Shown here piece by piece: positions 12,131-27,200 of a stretch of 64,000 bases of DNA. The translations under genes were made by a program, and so were the position numbers. The stretch's first letter is position 1. Every line of letters begins with the position of its first letter. The stretch is from Drosophila pseudoobscura (lineage: Eukaryota; Arthropoda; Insecta; Diptera; Drosophilidae). The notes below the pieces were generated by a model. The model had not been told where the DNA came from, made no database searches, and worked only from the letters and a program-made list of their open reading frames with translations. The stretch is taken from assembly GCF_009870125.1 (NCBI RefSeq), contig NC_046680.1, forward strand, positions 12,295,501 to 12,359,500, given 5' to 3'.

Positions 12131-13473
12131 ATGGCGGTGCTGTACTTTTTTCGGGAACCTGAGACCCTCTACGACTGTGCCAGCTTCATCTGCGGCCTCC
12201 AGTTCGTGATGTGCTGCAACGGGTTCAGTGGACGGGGCACCGGTTTCGCGATTACCCGCTGGAAGAGGACCTATTCGCTGGGCATGGCAGGACTGGCGGT
12301 CCTGGTCCTGTTCGTCTCGCTCAGCGGTCTGTTGGGGAGCGAGGAGATCCGCAGCCGAATGGCAGCCGTCGACAAGATGGTGCTGAGCATTGCGGCTCTG
12401 GAGGTGGTCATGTCCACGCTGGTGTTTGTCGTCACGGTGGTGTCCCTGCAGGCGGCCGCCCGCCGCCACATTAACATCTATGTGCGCCTGTCCGCTATGG
12501 ATACGCTGCTGATGCGGGACTTTGGAGCCAGCCTTAATTACCGGAAGCTGCTCAGGAAGAACATTGTGGTGCTCTTGACCGTCACCGTGCTCTACCTGGG
12601 GGCCATCACAAGCGCCGTGATCCAGATGGCCAGCGGGCACCGCACCTTGTTCCTGCTGTCCGCCTACTGTTACGTCATCGTGACGGCGGGCCCTCACTTC
12701 ACGGGCTACGTCCACATGAGTCTCGTCGAGCTGCTCTCCATCCGCTTCCGGCTGCTCCAGAAGATCCTCAGCCCAAAGTTTCTGGAGTGGCGGTTCCCGC
12801 AGCGGCAGCTCAGAGAGCAGCGCGTCCGACAGGCCGTGGCCATGGTCCAAGAGCTCCATCAGCTCATCACGGAGATCAATCGGGTGTACGCGTTCAGTCT
12901 GTGGATGTCGATGGCCCACGACCTGGCCATCACCACCAGCGAGCTCTACATCATCTTCGGCATGGGTGTGGCGAGCATGGAGGAGCGCGAAGATGAGGAG
13001 ATGCAGCTGAATCTGAAGCGGGAGCAGCACAAAGGCAGCCGGGTTTTGCTGGGCTACGTGGCACTCTGCATGGCCGCTCCTCTGTATAAGCTGCTCATCG
13101 GACCCTTCTACTGCGAACGCACAGTCCTCGAGGCCCGGCGGTGCCTCCGCCTCATCGAGCAGCTGGACAACTGGTACCCCACCAGTCCAGCCACGAAGCA
13201 GCTGGTTAACTCTCTGATGTGCTGGCGCTTGCAATCCCGTCCGCAGTTCACAATCGGCTTCGACATTCTCCTCAATCGAACGGTCCTAACTCTGGTGGGT
13301 ACCGCTGGGATTGTCTTCCCTGATTCACTGTCTAATTTCGTCTGCTTTCGTTCCAGTTCGTCTCGATTCTGGTGAACTATCTGCTCATTCTCATCCAGTT
13401 CGCTATGACCCAGAAGATGGGCGAACATATTGAGCAGCAGAAGGTGGCCCTGCAGAACTGGATCGGTATATAA
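12131..13473 (+). CDS. Gr57a: gustatory receptor Gr57a
   Basis: Seven-helix insect chemoreceptor (GR family) of taste neurons; ligand unknown. Exon 1 is 12131-13294 and exon 2 is 13357-13473, with a 62-bp phase-0 intron just before the last helix, giving 426 residues, normal for the family. The N-terminus MAVLYFFREPET and the C-terminal exon (SILVNYLLILIQFAMTQKMGE) are what I remember of D. melanogaster Gr57a. The last-helix signature TYhhhhhQF appears as NYLLILIQF, with Asn for Thr. Hydrophobic segments are visible near residues 50-70, 85-110, 140-165, 170-195, 255-280, 305-325 and in exon 2. An insertion-like charged stretch (MEEREDEEMQLNLKREQHKG) sits in the loop before the sixth helix. 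The stop codon overlaps an AATAAA polyadenylation signal (13472-13477). Coding GC is high, which creates a long antisense open frame. Confidence 0.93.
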
Positions 13474-14299
13474 TAAACACGAACGAGATAATTACATGCC
13501 ATAAGGATAGGGATCCTCTCTCGAGCCCAAAAACATCCAGCACAAGAATCCTAATGTTATGAAACGCACTGTACAAAGACACTAAGTACGTTATGTATGT
13601 GTGTATATTTTTCGTTGGCTAAATTAATTTACTGCCGGTGCCTCGTTAGCATGGAAAGTCCATAAATAAGTCACCTCCTAGGAGAAAGGGAAGCGCCCTG
13701 TTGCAGGCATCTCGCGCCCACTGTCCGTGCCCAGGACCAGGCCCACTGCACCCAGGAGAGCCGACATTGCCGCTGGCTAATGATTATAAGGCTTGTCGTT
13801 TTATTTTATTTGAATTTTATGCAAATTTCTTGCCGGAACGGGCAGGGTGGGACAGGCGGTCACTTTATCAATGCAGGCCATGCCCAGGTGGCAGCCCCCC
13901 AAGGGCCAGTTCTTCGCTAATTGCGGGGGAATACAATGTCCATTGATTTTTTGAAACTGATGTGAAGCAACATCCAAGTCAAACAGATCGATTTGGTCAT
14001 TCCTGCCCAACGAAGAAGATAAAGCCAGAGGAGCACAAAGAAGGAATTCCTTTCTTGTCCACAGTTTATACATATTTCCGTTTAATACCGAAATCAATGT
14101 TGAAACGTTCACATAAAGTCAGCAACTATTATCCCGCCCACAGTGGCACAGTGTTACAGTGCCACATGCCACATGATTGTTATTACTTCAATTTACGGCC
14201 TGGCTGAAAGGGAGTCGTGGAATGTTTATGGGAAAGCGGCCGTTATGCCTATCGTTACCATTGTCCGGGGAGACATGACTCGTAATTGAATAATATTTT

Positions 14300-14350
14300 C
14301 TCGATCTCTCCATCTCTCTCCATCTCTCTCTCTCTCTCTCTGTGTGTGTT
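14300..14350. repeat. (CT)n/(GT)n microsatellite
   Basis: A run of ATCTCTC units grades into pure CT and then GT dinucleotides. It reads as GAGA on the minus strand, so it could bind GAGA factor; that is inference. Confidence 0.8.
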
Positions 14351-17206
14351 GCTCCTGGACGTTGGTTTCCTTTGTTTCATTCAAGAATTTTCGATTGGCA
14401 TTGCTGCAAGCATATCCCATATATATGAACGCCATATAATTTGCAATAATTACCAATGACAGACCCGCTTCTTTTTGTCCCAAGATATGGGTGCACAATT
14501 ACGAGTGGCATTGCATGAGACTAATTGAAAATTGATTGCGCCCACTTAGCCCAAATAATTACCGGAATAATGTTTGCCCCAATAATCTACAATATCCAAG
14601 GGCAAAAGCCATAGAAATTGTTGCATTAAATTGGGAATTCTGTTCGGCAGCAAAAGACGATTGTAATTATGGACAAAACGATTACAAGTGGTCAAACGAT
14701 ACATACCACATAAATACATACAACAAACTGTATGATTCCAAATACCAAACCAAAACAAAAAACTGTGTTTTTTTTTGGTCGAAAATTATATTTCAAATGA
14801 AATTTTGCTTTAAATAAAAAAACTATATTTGAAATCTAATTAGTAGCACGTATTTGCTCTGGATTCAACATAGAAAATTTGTGGGATTATCCTATTAGTT
14901 TCTCTTCAACACTTCACCGCCTTCCGACAAGACCTCTCCTTTGTGCATATTGTTAGATGCAGAAAAAAATACGCTGCGAGAAAAGTGTAATATTCGAGAG
15001 GCGAGGTCTTTGATACCCTAGGATATATATTTTTTCGAACCATAATTGAAAACGTTTGCTTCGATTATTTCTCTAGGTTATCCATACGATATCCTGATTC
15101 AATCTACCTCTTACACCAAAAGGAATAGTCTGTGTAATATGTCATTCAGAAACGTTTCAAGTGTGAGTTCCTAATATGCAGGGTTTGTTATCACGATATT
15201 TGTTTGTTTGATGACAATGAAGGCTGCAACTTATCATTACGGGTCATGTTTTCGATATAAACTTTCGCAGTCGATATTTTCGAATGAACGAGCTAAAGAA
15301 CAGAGCTGCATTTTAGAACGGCTTTTACGGCTTTATCTTTATCAAATGATTCCGTCTCCCCGCTGCAAACATCTAATGGAAATCAGAATACTCTCTCGTT
15401 GGGTATAGCAAAGAATCCTTTTTGTACCTTGCGCAAGAAAAACTAAGGACGGAAAGCTTTTGTAATGTCCGAGCCGAAAACGCATAATAACGTAACCCGC
15501 TTTACTTAACTAACTCATTTAAAAGTTTCACTAATAGCATGTCACACATGGCCAGGACGGAGCATATGGCGTGTGCTTAGCCCAATTAAAATGTGGTCAG
15601 GGCTGAAGCCTTTACAGCGCGCGAGAGTTGCCCGCATCAGGCAGAGGCGGAGCAGAAGCTTCTGAGGATGAGGATGGGGATAGGATTCAAAAGTTGGAGC
15701 AGAGCAGCACACTCAGTGGCTGAGGTTAAGGCAATGGCAGTGGCAGGAGGAGGAGAAGGAGGAGGCTCCGAGCCGAAGCACATCTGCCTCAGTTTATGCA
15801 CAAAAGTTGCAGCAACAATGCAGGAATAGTCGCGTTTTTGCTCGGCTCTCTTCCATTTTGGAGCTTAATTAGCAGGCGCAGACATTCCGACTTTTGCTTT
15901 CGCACCTGCATGAGGAGCACAATGGGAGACTAGGTGTGTTTACAGCCAGAGATAATGCGAGTTGGCACAAATTAGGGTTAAGTTAGCTGTCAAGAAGGAT
16001 TCATTATAATTATGCGACTCAGCGGACCGGCAGAACAGAGCAGAGCGGGAACAGAGAGAGTCCAAAGTGATATATGTGTGTACTTGCGTACTCGTATCTC
16101 CGACTCTCGCATTTGTCAATGAGATGGGCATATTTCCATTAATTAGTTTTGTGTGTTTGCCCTCACTCTCTCTCCTCATTCTCCTTGTGGTCTACTCGTA
16201 CTGCTATGTATAAATACTACATCCAGCCTGTCAAGTCAATCTACATTTATTTATTTACATAACTTCCACTCAAAGTGTCAAAGCTAGAGTCGAGTGTGGG
16301 CCTGGCACTTGTTTCCTTGTCAGATAAGTCCTGGCCATGTTTGCTCAGCATTTGACAGTCACACAGAGAAACAGAGAGAGAGAGACACTGAGCGAAAAGC
16401 CCATTCATATGCAAATATTATAGTTCTGCACCTCTTTCGGAGATGGAAGGCAAACATTTAAGCAGATTTCTATGAAGTGAATCAAAGGCCAAGTGAAATA
16501 TTGCGCATTCCATATGTATGTATGTACATATGCCTTCGCAGAAAACAGTTGCAATGCACATAATTGATGGGCAATCAATTAAAACTGACTCTCTCCCTCA
16601 CTCCCTTTTTCCCTAGAAAAGAAAGGAGCATTCGCTTTGCTCAAAACCTTGAGGCAATCGCCTTGGGGGGCCTTGAGTTCAGGCTTCAGGGTTCTGTTCC
16701 ATTTGTTTATGTCGAATTTCGAATGCAAATCCACTCAATTAAGGCAATTTCACTGCCATTTTAACAGCTGCGGGTGGTGTGGTGTCGGATTTTGAATTAA
16801 AAATGCATTAACCGACTAATGTAGTGGCATTGTCGCCCTCCTACCCACCCCACCAGTCACCCTGGGCAATGCGCCTTCCCAACTTCAATTCCTAATGAGG
16901 CCAGACACAAACATTTGCCCACGACATAAGCATTTTATGGCTGCCGCTGGCTTCTGGCTGTTTATTTATTCAAATGCATCTAAAATAGCATGAAATGCCA
17001 TAAGGAGGCGGCACTTAACGAGCCCAAGACGGGACGCAAACGTCCCAGGCTGATCCGAGAGAGCGCGCAATCAAAGACGGCGTCAACGACAGCGACAGCG
17101 AGAACCCTTCAGGTTGAAGGATTCCCCATGTCACGGGGTAAACACTAAAGCCCTCTTCTTGCACCCAGAGCAATGTCAAGAGCGGCACATATACTCATAT
17201 GTATAT

Positions 17207-17232
17207 GAGAGGAGGAGGAGGAGGAGGAGGAG
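17207..17232. repeat. (GAG)n trinucleotide repeat
   Basis: About eight GAG units in non-coding DNA; they give a poly-Arg/Glu frame with no other support as a gene. Confidence 0.85.
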
Positions 17233-19000
17233 AACGAGGTGGCATCCATTAAAACATTCACTAGTCTGCCCCGTTGCCAAGCTCCTCGCTCATTTTGTTT
17301 GCACAGTCCAAGCAAACGACTTTACAAGTGTGGCAGCTGCAAGGACATGGGACAGAGGAGAACCATCTCAAAAACAGGAAATTCTAGATTCCGACTAAAA
17401 GATACCCACTATACCGACCATCTAAGCAACTCTCTGAGAATAAGTTGTCTGTCTTCAGATCGGTTTGCTTAGTTCCAGAATATCAAGAATTCCGGCACTT
17501 TTATGAATCGTAAACTCGTCATTTTTTTCATTCTGTCATACAATATCAAGTAAGCAATATTTTCTTTGGACCTACGATTACCGGGTATAATATCACAGCG
17601 GCACAGCTGCATTTGTGTGCTCATCTAATTCAAGTGCAGAAAAACAAGAAAATTACAAGTATTTTGTGCAAGCTGCTTAGGCAAAAAAGAGCCAACAAAA
17701 GGGCAAAGGTTAAGGCCACTTTTGTCCCCAACATAAACGAGATGGCTTTAATGTGAAATTTTTGCTCAGAAAACATTCCACCATAGTCGCATATAACACA
17801 TACCAACATATGATGACCATAATGATACATGCAACAGCCCTCCGACTGTGAATCCACATTATGATTTGCAAATTGGTTTTCTTCCACACCAAATCAATTG
17901 AAATTCCGCATACACGTACAGTAAAAATCAAAAGGATTTGCGGTGGTCAAGCCATGCACCACCGCACCGAACCAAATCCCAGGCCATAAACAAAACACCC
18001 CAGAGGGAACAGACAGACGGCCGCAGGCCCCCAAAAATTCAGCGTAAATTGCCAAACATCAACAGCTTTTCGGGTAGGGAACTAGCATCCATATAAAATA
18101 CACTGAGAACAACAACGGGATTCATTCAAGAACTAAATTAATATCAAAAACTTACATACATATTATTGAATAATATATGGAATTCAAGCTCAGAATTTAC
18201 ACAATCGTTACAATTGGAAAGTGATTCATGGAAGCCGCAATCATTTGGTGCTTTCCATAGCATCTCTCTATAGCACCTTTTTCGCAGTGTACTGTCGAAT
18301 ATTACCCCAATGACAGACAACGGCCGATTGCATTTTATCTTCGGCGCATATGGTCCCACAAATCTAGGCATTAGGCCCCGCTTCCACTGCAGAGCCCCCC
18401 TTGGCCGGCAAATTGTCAGTGCAGTCTGTCATGCGTGTTTGGCACAAAATGCGATCAGAGTCGACAAAGCGACAAGTCAGCGACGCTAATTCGATTCAGC
18501 CGCTCAGCCTGCTGCCACGCCCATTTCAACACCCATTCGTATTGAATTTCAGGGGACCTTCGGGTGGATTGTTAAATCTCCCTGCAACATTTTCGGAGCC
18601 CCATTTATTGATAATTGAAAGCAGTTTTCAGCCACTTGCAGCGCAAAAACTGAGACAAGCACATCCGCCGGATGTCTGGGCCTAAAAAGCAATGCAGGTC
18701 CAACGTGGGAGGCAGGTGTAAGAGTATGGGAAAACATAGAAAGAGGCGGCGGCGATACAGGGGTGATGGGAAAGAGAGAGACTAGATAAATACATAGACG
18801 GAGATGGGAGGGAGATGCCAGGAACAGAAGCCGAAATCGTTTCCTAATTTGAATTTGATTTTGGCAAACAATTTCGAAATGCGGAAATTGAAAGCGCATG
18901 CTGGGAAGCCATTGCGTTTTTCCACTTTTCTCCTACCACAGACAGCGAGACTTTGCCGGGGTTACGTAATTACAAACGGAAGGCTGATAGGTAAATCCCC

Positions 19001-22000
19001 TCCCTGCTTCTGCTCCGCTCCTCATCCTCATGGCTTTTCTCTCTTTCACTGAAAATAAACACAGCAACAAGCTGCAAACGCGTTAAGAAAGTTTCGCGGT
19101 TCCCGAATTTCCCAAATTGACTGACAATACACATGTACATAGTATATACATGTATACATATATGTATATCCTTTTACACAAAAGTTCCCATAATGTTTCG
19201 CTCGCTTTGGCCCAGCTCCTTCCGCCCTCAGAAGTGGTCGACCCGCGCATCCATTTAATTGAAGCGAAATAACATTTTGTGTCAACGTCTAACGAGTGCA
19301 GCTCTCCCCCAGCTCGCCTGGTCCTTCTTTGGGCCCCCTTCAGCTGTTGTTGCAACATCTGGCATACATTGCGTATGCGCAACATTGAGCGTGCTGGAAA
19401 GTGAAAATGTTTTGTCCTGTGTCCTAGGGAGGAAAATCTGTGGCAATGCGACTAACATGCAATTTGCAGCATGCCCAACGACACTTTGTGTCTGCCATGG
19501 GGAGTGCGACTGCTTCTGTGTTTGTGTATGTGCATGCGTATGTGTAGGCGTATGTGTATGTATTCGTGCCCATGTGTGGGTGTGAATCTGTGTGTAGTTT
19601 AAGTCAACTTTAATTGAATCCAGCCAAGATGCTGCCAGATGGGCCAAATGCGTGCAGGTTGCACCAAAGTTGGGCGAAGGTTCAGCTAATGAAATCTGGA
19701 TTGTTTATGGGAAACAGTTCCAGATCTGAGTGGAATTGGAATATCCTCCGCCAGTAAATGGAACCTCACGAAATCTGCATATCCGGATGGCATTAATATA
19801 ACCAGTGGTTACTGGGAGAGTATATACCCATTCCAAATTTGTGACTCTAGGACAGAGTCTCTAACAAATTTATGTACACAACAGAACAACCATCGATTAT
19901 CAGGATTACTGATCAAAGGATCCTTCTAATGAAGAGCACCGATACAATCCTGCAGAGTCACCTGCAGAGTAAGGATGTGTACATATGCACAATTCTTACT
20001 GGTAGATCAATGGTTCTCAGACAGTTCAACCATGCACGTGAAGGCTGAGAAGTGGGTCGGATATCTAGTGATTATCAGTTGTCCTTGCGCCTATTTCTGC
20101 TCCCGCTGCCATATGCTCTCCCATTTGGTCAAGCCTTGCATTTGACTCGGGCTGGGGCGCATTTCATTTTAATTCGTTTAAGCTGGAGATGCGTGCCACA
20201 CCCGCAGGGATGGAGCTGGCTGTGTGAGGACCGACACACCCACTTCAGCCCCTAAATGTCCGGCCTCGGCCTCAGCGTCAGAGCTGCACCATTACGCTAA
20301 GTGCCGTGTGAAGGAGCAGGATCCTGGTACTCAGTGCTCAGTGCTCGGTGGACGCTGCTGCCTGCAGGATATGCAATGCATTTGTCACTGTGGAATGCAT
20401 TTTAGCAAATGTTGGCCACGTTTTCAAAATTACACAACACAAACAGCAGGAGATGCAGGAGCTATGCAGTCGGGGAAAACGTTTCGGAAATGTGTGAGGA
20501 CGGACTCCTCGTGGTGTTGCCTCTGCCTTTGTGGTGCATGGTGTTGCTGTGGCAGCCTCTGAAATTAATATTTGCACTCAAAATGCAATTTTCCGGGCAT
20601 TTCCTTTTCGTTTTTCGGTGCAGCACTTTCAAGGGAGGTGCTAGGGCGCCTGTCACTTGTTAGAGCTGCTGTTGCCTCACGTACACGCCAGCCACTTCCT
20701 CTGTGCCTCGTTCTCCTTCCTTCTCTGTTTGTGTTTTACACACCCTCTCTCTCTCCATTTCTCTCTTCTGAACACCCTTTCATTTTACATTTTCCGTTTA
20801 GTGGCGAGTGGAAAATGCAGCGCCGCGTAAATGAATTTGCCATTTCTCATGGAGCTCAAACCAGAGCCCGAACGGAGTTGGCCTAGAGACCCGTGACATG
20901 GCCATTTGTCAAAGCCTGGCTCATACACACACACAAACACACAGAAACACATTAATAGTTAATTAAGCAGCATGTGCTACTGTTGCTACTGCTACAGCTA
21001 CTGCTCTCTGCCTGCCTCCTGTTGCTGTTGCTGTTGCTGCAACATCCCGGCACCTGCAACAATAATTGCATTATTCATGAGTTGTCGCATGTGGGGCTGC
21101 CATTTTGAGCAACTCAATGGCGTAATAAGCGGGTCGGTAATGCCGTAAACAACGGCCCAAACACAAGACGCTGCCAAGTTCAAGAACTCAATTAAGACGA
21201 GAGAGATGGAGATAGCGTTACAGAGCAGAAAGAGAAAGAGATAGAAGCGGCGCGGCGCGGCAAAGAGGCAGAGGGACGAGTTCCAAGAAGTTCCCTAGAG
21301 AATCCTGCGCTACCATCGTTAATCTTACATGCAAATTCATATTAAAACTATGCCCTTGTTCTGTCTCCCTCTCTCCATCTGCGTCTTTGCACATCTTTCT
21401 CTCTCTCTTTCTACCCTAAACTGCCGCAGCAAAAAGTTGTTAATTTTTTGTATGCGATCCCCTCTGCCTCCGCTGCCACTGCATTGCGCAATGCTTCTTT
21501 TTGCAATAACATTTTGTTTATTTGAACTTTCATGATGGTAGGCCACGGTAGAGGCCCCTCGATAGAGATGAGCACATGGAGACCTGAAGCATTACCTGCC
21601 AGTCCTGCCGTAGATTCATCTGTAGATGTAACTCCTCACAATCGCAGCATCCGGTAGCATTTTGTGGAGAGTCAGCCACCGAAAATCAACAAGCAGAGGA
21701 GTACGAAAAATGCTAATGAGCACCTAAAATCACACATGCAACATGCAACACACAGACAGACAAAGTACACAAGCACACATAAAGGCACTGACACACACAC
21801 TCACCGATGGGGAATGGAAGCCTTGGAGCTTTGATGCAATTTCAACTAATTAGAATTTTATTAACTAGAAAACGGGCAGATTGCAGCGCTGTTCAACAAA
21901 TGTGGAGGATAGGATAGATTTCGCTTAAATAAACTCAAACATTCGTACACTTACATGTACATTCATACGTACGTATTGCCATTCGGTGAGGACTCGAACA

Positions 22001-24200
22001 GTTTGCTGGATACGAGTATTATTCACATTAAGCACACATAAGCCATGTCAGAGCGAATCTACATTGCAAATAGGAAACCCGAACCCCAAAACCCAAATCC
22101 CATTTTCAAGGCCAAAGCCAAGCCTGGCAAGCAAACAGGCATACTATATTTTTATTTCGGCAAATATCGAAAACTTGCATATGCATAATTTGACAATAAT
22201 CCCAAAGCAAAGGAAAACAATGAGCTCTATGCCCTACGCCATCCATATTGGCTATTGCGATTCCTTGAAATCACTTTGGGTGCAAATGCGTCTGCAAAAT
22301 GATACCCATAATCATTTTTAATTATTTGTAAGATTGGTAAATAAGGATGAGTATAACAAAGGAATCTATTTATATATTCACAAGATTATTCCCCAAATCT
22401 AACACTACTTTCCCGCAGATTCGAGCAATGACCATTATTAACAAGAAATTTTGTAATTTTCTATTAAAGCTCTCCTTTAAATTGAATAAAAGTCCAGCTG
22501 CTAAGACAGACGGGTAACCCGACAAACTTGGCCATATCGTATAAGGGGCATGTGGCATGCGGCATATGGGGCAGTGAAGCGGCAGTAAGAATAATTCAAG
22601 GTTTCATTCGAAAGTTTCGGATGCACTCGGCCCATTCATATGCAGGCCGTGCGTTATGTGGAAACTTTGACAAACCGATAAACCAGATTACTGTAGAGCA
22701 CCCTGGCACAGTTTCAGAACTTGTACACAGACAGAGATAGATATGGATATATAGAGACAGAAGAAAATAAAGAGACAGACAGACACTGTCTAGAGAGAGA
22801 TGGAGAAAGAGGAATGTAGACATGGTCTCGTTCTTTGCCATGGCCATATTGCAGGCAATTTCATGGAGTGAGAGAGTGGAAATATAATAATAAAAAATTA
22901 AGAGGAAAAACAACGAATAAGCATACAAATCAGAAAGAGAGGAAGCCGCCACAAATTCGAATGAAAAACTTTCTAATGAGTCGGCATTACAATTTCAAAT
23001 TTGTTGCGCAAATTATTATGAAACTTTTTGTGTGTGCCGAACAACATGCTCGAACTTGTGTACGAGCCTCGAGATGGCATACAAATGCCACAATAATTTC
23101 ACACACCCTTGCAGAGGGTATTACAATATTTACAGCCCGTGGCGTGTAAATATATGCTCCTTTACCGATAGCCAGAGCCATGTCTGTATTACCCTCAGTT
23201 CTGTTTTAGTATTTGATCGGATTACCATAAAGATTCCATTCCATACCCATGGATCTTCTAGGGTATCTACGCTTCGTCCCGTCCCGCTTTGTTTCTTGCC
23301 TTTATCCGCAGCCCCCACTAGCACAAGGGTAGAGTCTATTACAGAGGGATTACGTACATATGTAAATATACCATAGTTCTGTCGCAGTGCTCCCCACCTT
23401 GTCAGAGACTCCAACAACTTGTGACAGTTTCAGTCATTTTCAGTTCTGACATTTAATTATTAAATTATGTTTGCTGGAAAACTCTAACGAGCTTTTGGTA
23501 GTGTGGAAAATATTGGACTCTTCAATGGGACGCAGCAGCAGCAACAATTGAATGTTTGTGACAGTTTTCTGGAATTAAAATTCCCTTTTCTGTGCTTGTC
23601 CTTTGCCCACAAGCGAAATTGTTTTAGTGGCATGAATAAAATATAAAAAAAAAATATATTCTATATGGTGAGCGAAGGGGATGGTAGAGGAGGTGTGGCG
23701 AGGGGCTGGGAGGGAGGGACGTGCAGAGTGGCCAACAGTTCGCACCTAATTTAGTTTATTATTTCATGATTTCATTTATTTTGTGCCTGCGGTGGGCCAA
23801 AAAATTGTCGGCCAAAGTGGATTAGAGTCAGGTCGGGTCGGGCCAGGCCGTAAAAGGAATTTGAACTTTCTGCCGTGCTTTTTTTTTATTATGCGTACAA
23901 CATTTGCTTTGCTGCTGTTTTTAATATTTAAATCATTTTATTTGCCACGCCACTTAGCGGCCCGCATTCAACATTCAACTGGGGAGCACTGCCTGCTCCC
24001 CGGCTTCGGACCTGGTTCATTTATTCACTATTCACGCAAAATGTCAGCCAAATCTGTGCCGTGCTGTCCAGTGTACACAGGCCGTGTCACGTTATGAATT
24101 TAGATTAAACAATTTGGCCATCAGGTTGAATGCGCTTTTTGGCTCCTGCAAAATGTATGCGGAATTCGCTTAACTTTGTTCTCGTTCTGTTTATATCGTT
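19001..24200. other. gene-poor region, part 2
   Basis: No supported exon. It holds TATG/CATA-rich patches (19130-19170), a TGTGTATG-type run (19515-19565), a GTTGCT repeat (21018-21043), and purine runs near 21195-21245 and 22735-22810 (GAGAGA-like). Open frames are short and overlap between strands. Confidence 0.5.
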
Positions 24201-27200
24201 TGCTTTGTTTTATCGGCTTTATTTTTGTATTGGATTGCGCTTTTATTGGAGAGTCTAGCCGCATAAAGCACTCGCCCAGCGGTTGACCTCATAATGAATG
24301 ATGGAGAAGTGGTGAAGGAGGAAGAAGGAAGAACGAGGAGACTCTAACAAAGTTGTCAACTGTTGAACGCACTCAATGCAAACAATGGATTTAAAAGAGT
24401 TCTGTCCTATTTCAGTCCAATCTGTTACCCATTTGCTGCACCTCAGTAGTACTAATGAAATAAATAATACAACAAAGTCTTCTTGCTCTGGGTCTTGGAC
24501 ATCGAAGATCACATTTACTGGCTGTGATCATTAGCAGTATTTATTGGGGCTGAGCCTTGATTTAATAAATGCTCCTCTGCTTTTCCACAAGCCAATTAAT
24601 ATCCTGTAAAGTTCATATTTTCAGTTTCTGCGTTGCCTTTGGTCGACTTCCTTCAAAGAGAGGTCCTACTTCAACTTCTCTAGTTAATTAAAGTTAGACC
24701 AGAGCCCAGGAGCAATAACAGTGAGATCCTGACCCTGTATGCTAAGGAGGAAACAGCACAGGAATCCTCAGAGTCAGAGGCTATGTCAGATGTGTCTCTT
24801 ACCCAGCATGTTGCTGTTGAGTGAATTACCCGAGTTCCGTGATCTAATTTTATACCCGTATTAATTTCCTATTAAAATTGCATTTCTCTACAACTAAGAG
24901 CGAAACAGTTTTTCCTATCCAAATGTGTGAATACATACATACTCGTATGTCCTCGTATGTATCTCTTTTAGTGTATATTTACAAACGAGATTAAAAGAAT
25001 TGATAGCCAGAAATAGAGATGCTCTGACGTTTAATAATGTATAATTTGCATATTTATATTATATTATTGCATATTTTTGCATAATTTATTGCAATTTATT
25101 GTCGAGGGTTTTTGTGGGCGACAAAAACCACGAGATCCTGTGTATTAAAAATCACTGCACTTGCGGCTGTGCCGAATGCAGCGGCCCAAAATGCAAGCAA
25201 AATTCAAGAGACAGGAGAATCTAATCTTTAAATCTAATGCTAAACGAAAGCAAACGAAAGCAAACGAAGTCTGAAGATAACCAAACGAGAGAAGACCACG
25301 GTAGCTATGTGATATGAACATATATGATACAGTGAACAGCAGTAACAAAAAAAGCATAGGCCTTAACTTGTAGTTCTGCATTATTTTTATTTAAATACAC
25401 CTCAATGCATGCCATTGAACTATTGTATTGGAATTGGAATGGAAGTACACTTCAAAGAACTAATGTAAATAGTATTTACATATCTCCAAAAATAATCACT
25501 ACTTAGATATCTATGGTGGGGACGGAATAATATCCATATTCTTATTGCTCTGTCGCCTTACATAAAAAGAACTCAACTTTCTGAAGGCGCGGATCCAGCT
25601 CAGCTTCAAGAAGGAAAAAGTGTATTTATGGCCGAAGTATATTGGTAATAAGGTAAGGATAGGTCCTCGATTATTATTATTTCAAATTAATTAGACCCTT
25701 CAGAATTTTCCATTTCGAAAGAATCTTAATCATTTTTCGAGTGTATCGCTCAAAGAAAGAGCATGCTCCCCTTGTTTCAAAGCTCACAGCAAGTGGAATG
25801 GCCAGCAAGCTATTCCCAGACAATTATGCTCTGATTGCACTCGTTTTAGCTGCCATCGAATGTCATTCCGATTCCGAGTCCGTATTGTATGTACATCGGA
25901 CAATTGTGTCTCCGGACCTTTGTTAATTGAAGTTGGAAGCGTCTTCTGGTCAATGAGCTGGCCGGCGGAAGCTCCAATGGCACTTGATGTGCATTCGACA
26001 TTAGTTCGTTAGCTGCAGAAAATGGCCAGCAAGTGGGGACAGCAAGAAAGACACTTGAGCTCTGGCCTCACGGAGACCTGAGAGCGGCGACCTCTTGTCC
26101 GGCCGGACGGACAAAAGGGTGCAAAATGTTAACTTATGGCGACGGCAGGCAGGAAAGGGATTATAAAAGGACTCACAGACGAATGCATATACTATATATT
26201 TACTCGTCGTATAGTATGTGTTGAGGGAGGGATATACGAGGATGTATATCAGGTGGACTGGGAAGCACTGCAGAAGGCATAACAAAAGAGCTGAAAATTA
26301 AAAAGAGACAAGCAATTAAAAGGGCTTACAACGAGGACAAGGAGCAGAAGCAGGAGGAGGAGCGGCAACTGGAGCTTGAACTGGAACGGGAACGGTAACA
26401 GCTGTAACTGTAATTGTTGTTGCCCCTGCAGCATAATTGCCGACAGGATGCAACGCACGCGACCACTTCCGCTTGGTAGGCACTGCACTTGGTCCTCCCT
26501 GCCAGGACCCAGCAGAGCAAGGAACGGAATACCCGGGAAAGAATTCATAACGTGGGCACATTTTCCGTACAAAATAAATGGCAGGTCGGAGCGCAGCAGA
26601 AATTAATGGCAGTGCAAACAACAAAAGCCAGGCCCTGGGATCAGCCAGGGATTGCCCACACCCCACTTCGCCACAGGACCTCTTTATCTGCTTTATCTGC
26701 TGATGCGTAAGTTGTCATCTGCTGAATGGCCAAGTCCGCAGTGCTGACGGCTCCTGTTCCACTGCTCTTCCACTGCGGCTGCCTGTTTCAGGGACTTTGC
26801 ATAATGCGCATACGCCGTGCAAGCCAGTCGGGCAGTCGGTCAGCCCAGCCACCCGGCCACCCAGACGGCATTTCGCCATTGAGTGTTACTTCCGGTTTCA
26901 AAGAGCCCCCGATGAGCAGCGCCCTGGCTTCTGTGGAAAGAACAATTACACCGATTGCCTTGTAGCGACACGAACAGCAAACCAACAGTGAAGAAACTCC
27001 ACAGGCCTAGGGGGCTGTTTCGACCTATCCGATACCCGACAAGAAAGGGCTTACCAGCTAATAAGAAATTTAAATTCAGGAATATTCTACATACTTAGAT
27101 TAGTATGTACATATGTATTTATGAATATACCAGAGATAATGGACCTAATCAGAAACTAAGATTAATTATGATTGATAATAATCAATGTAAAAATGTACTC

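Larger units (their letters stand above)
13474..19000. other. gene-poor region, part 1
   Basis: No supported exon. It contains a CT/GT microsatellite (about 14300-14350), a GAG run (17207-17232), and patches of repeated ATTAAT/TTAATT. Short open frames occur on both strands with no homology I can name. Likely intergenic regulatory DNA, or an intron of a gene with exons outside the window. Confidence 0.5.

Noticed and set aside
12104-13234. Long antisense frame (376 residues) opposite Gr57a
   Set aside because: It mirrors a GC-rich coding exon and has His/Gln/Glu-rich composition with no domain; the sense frame has a clear receptor match.
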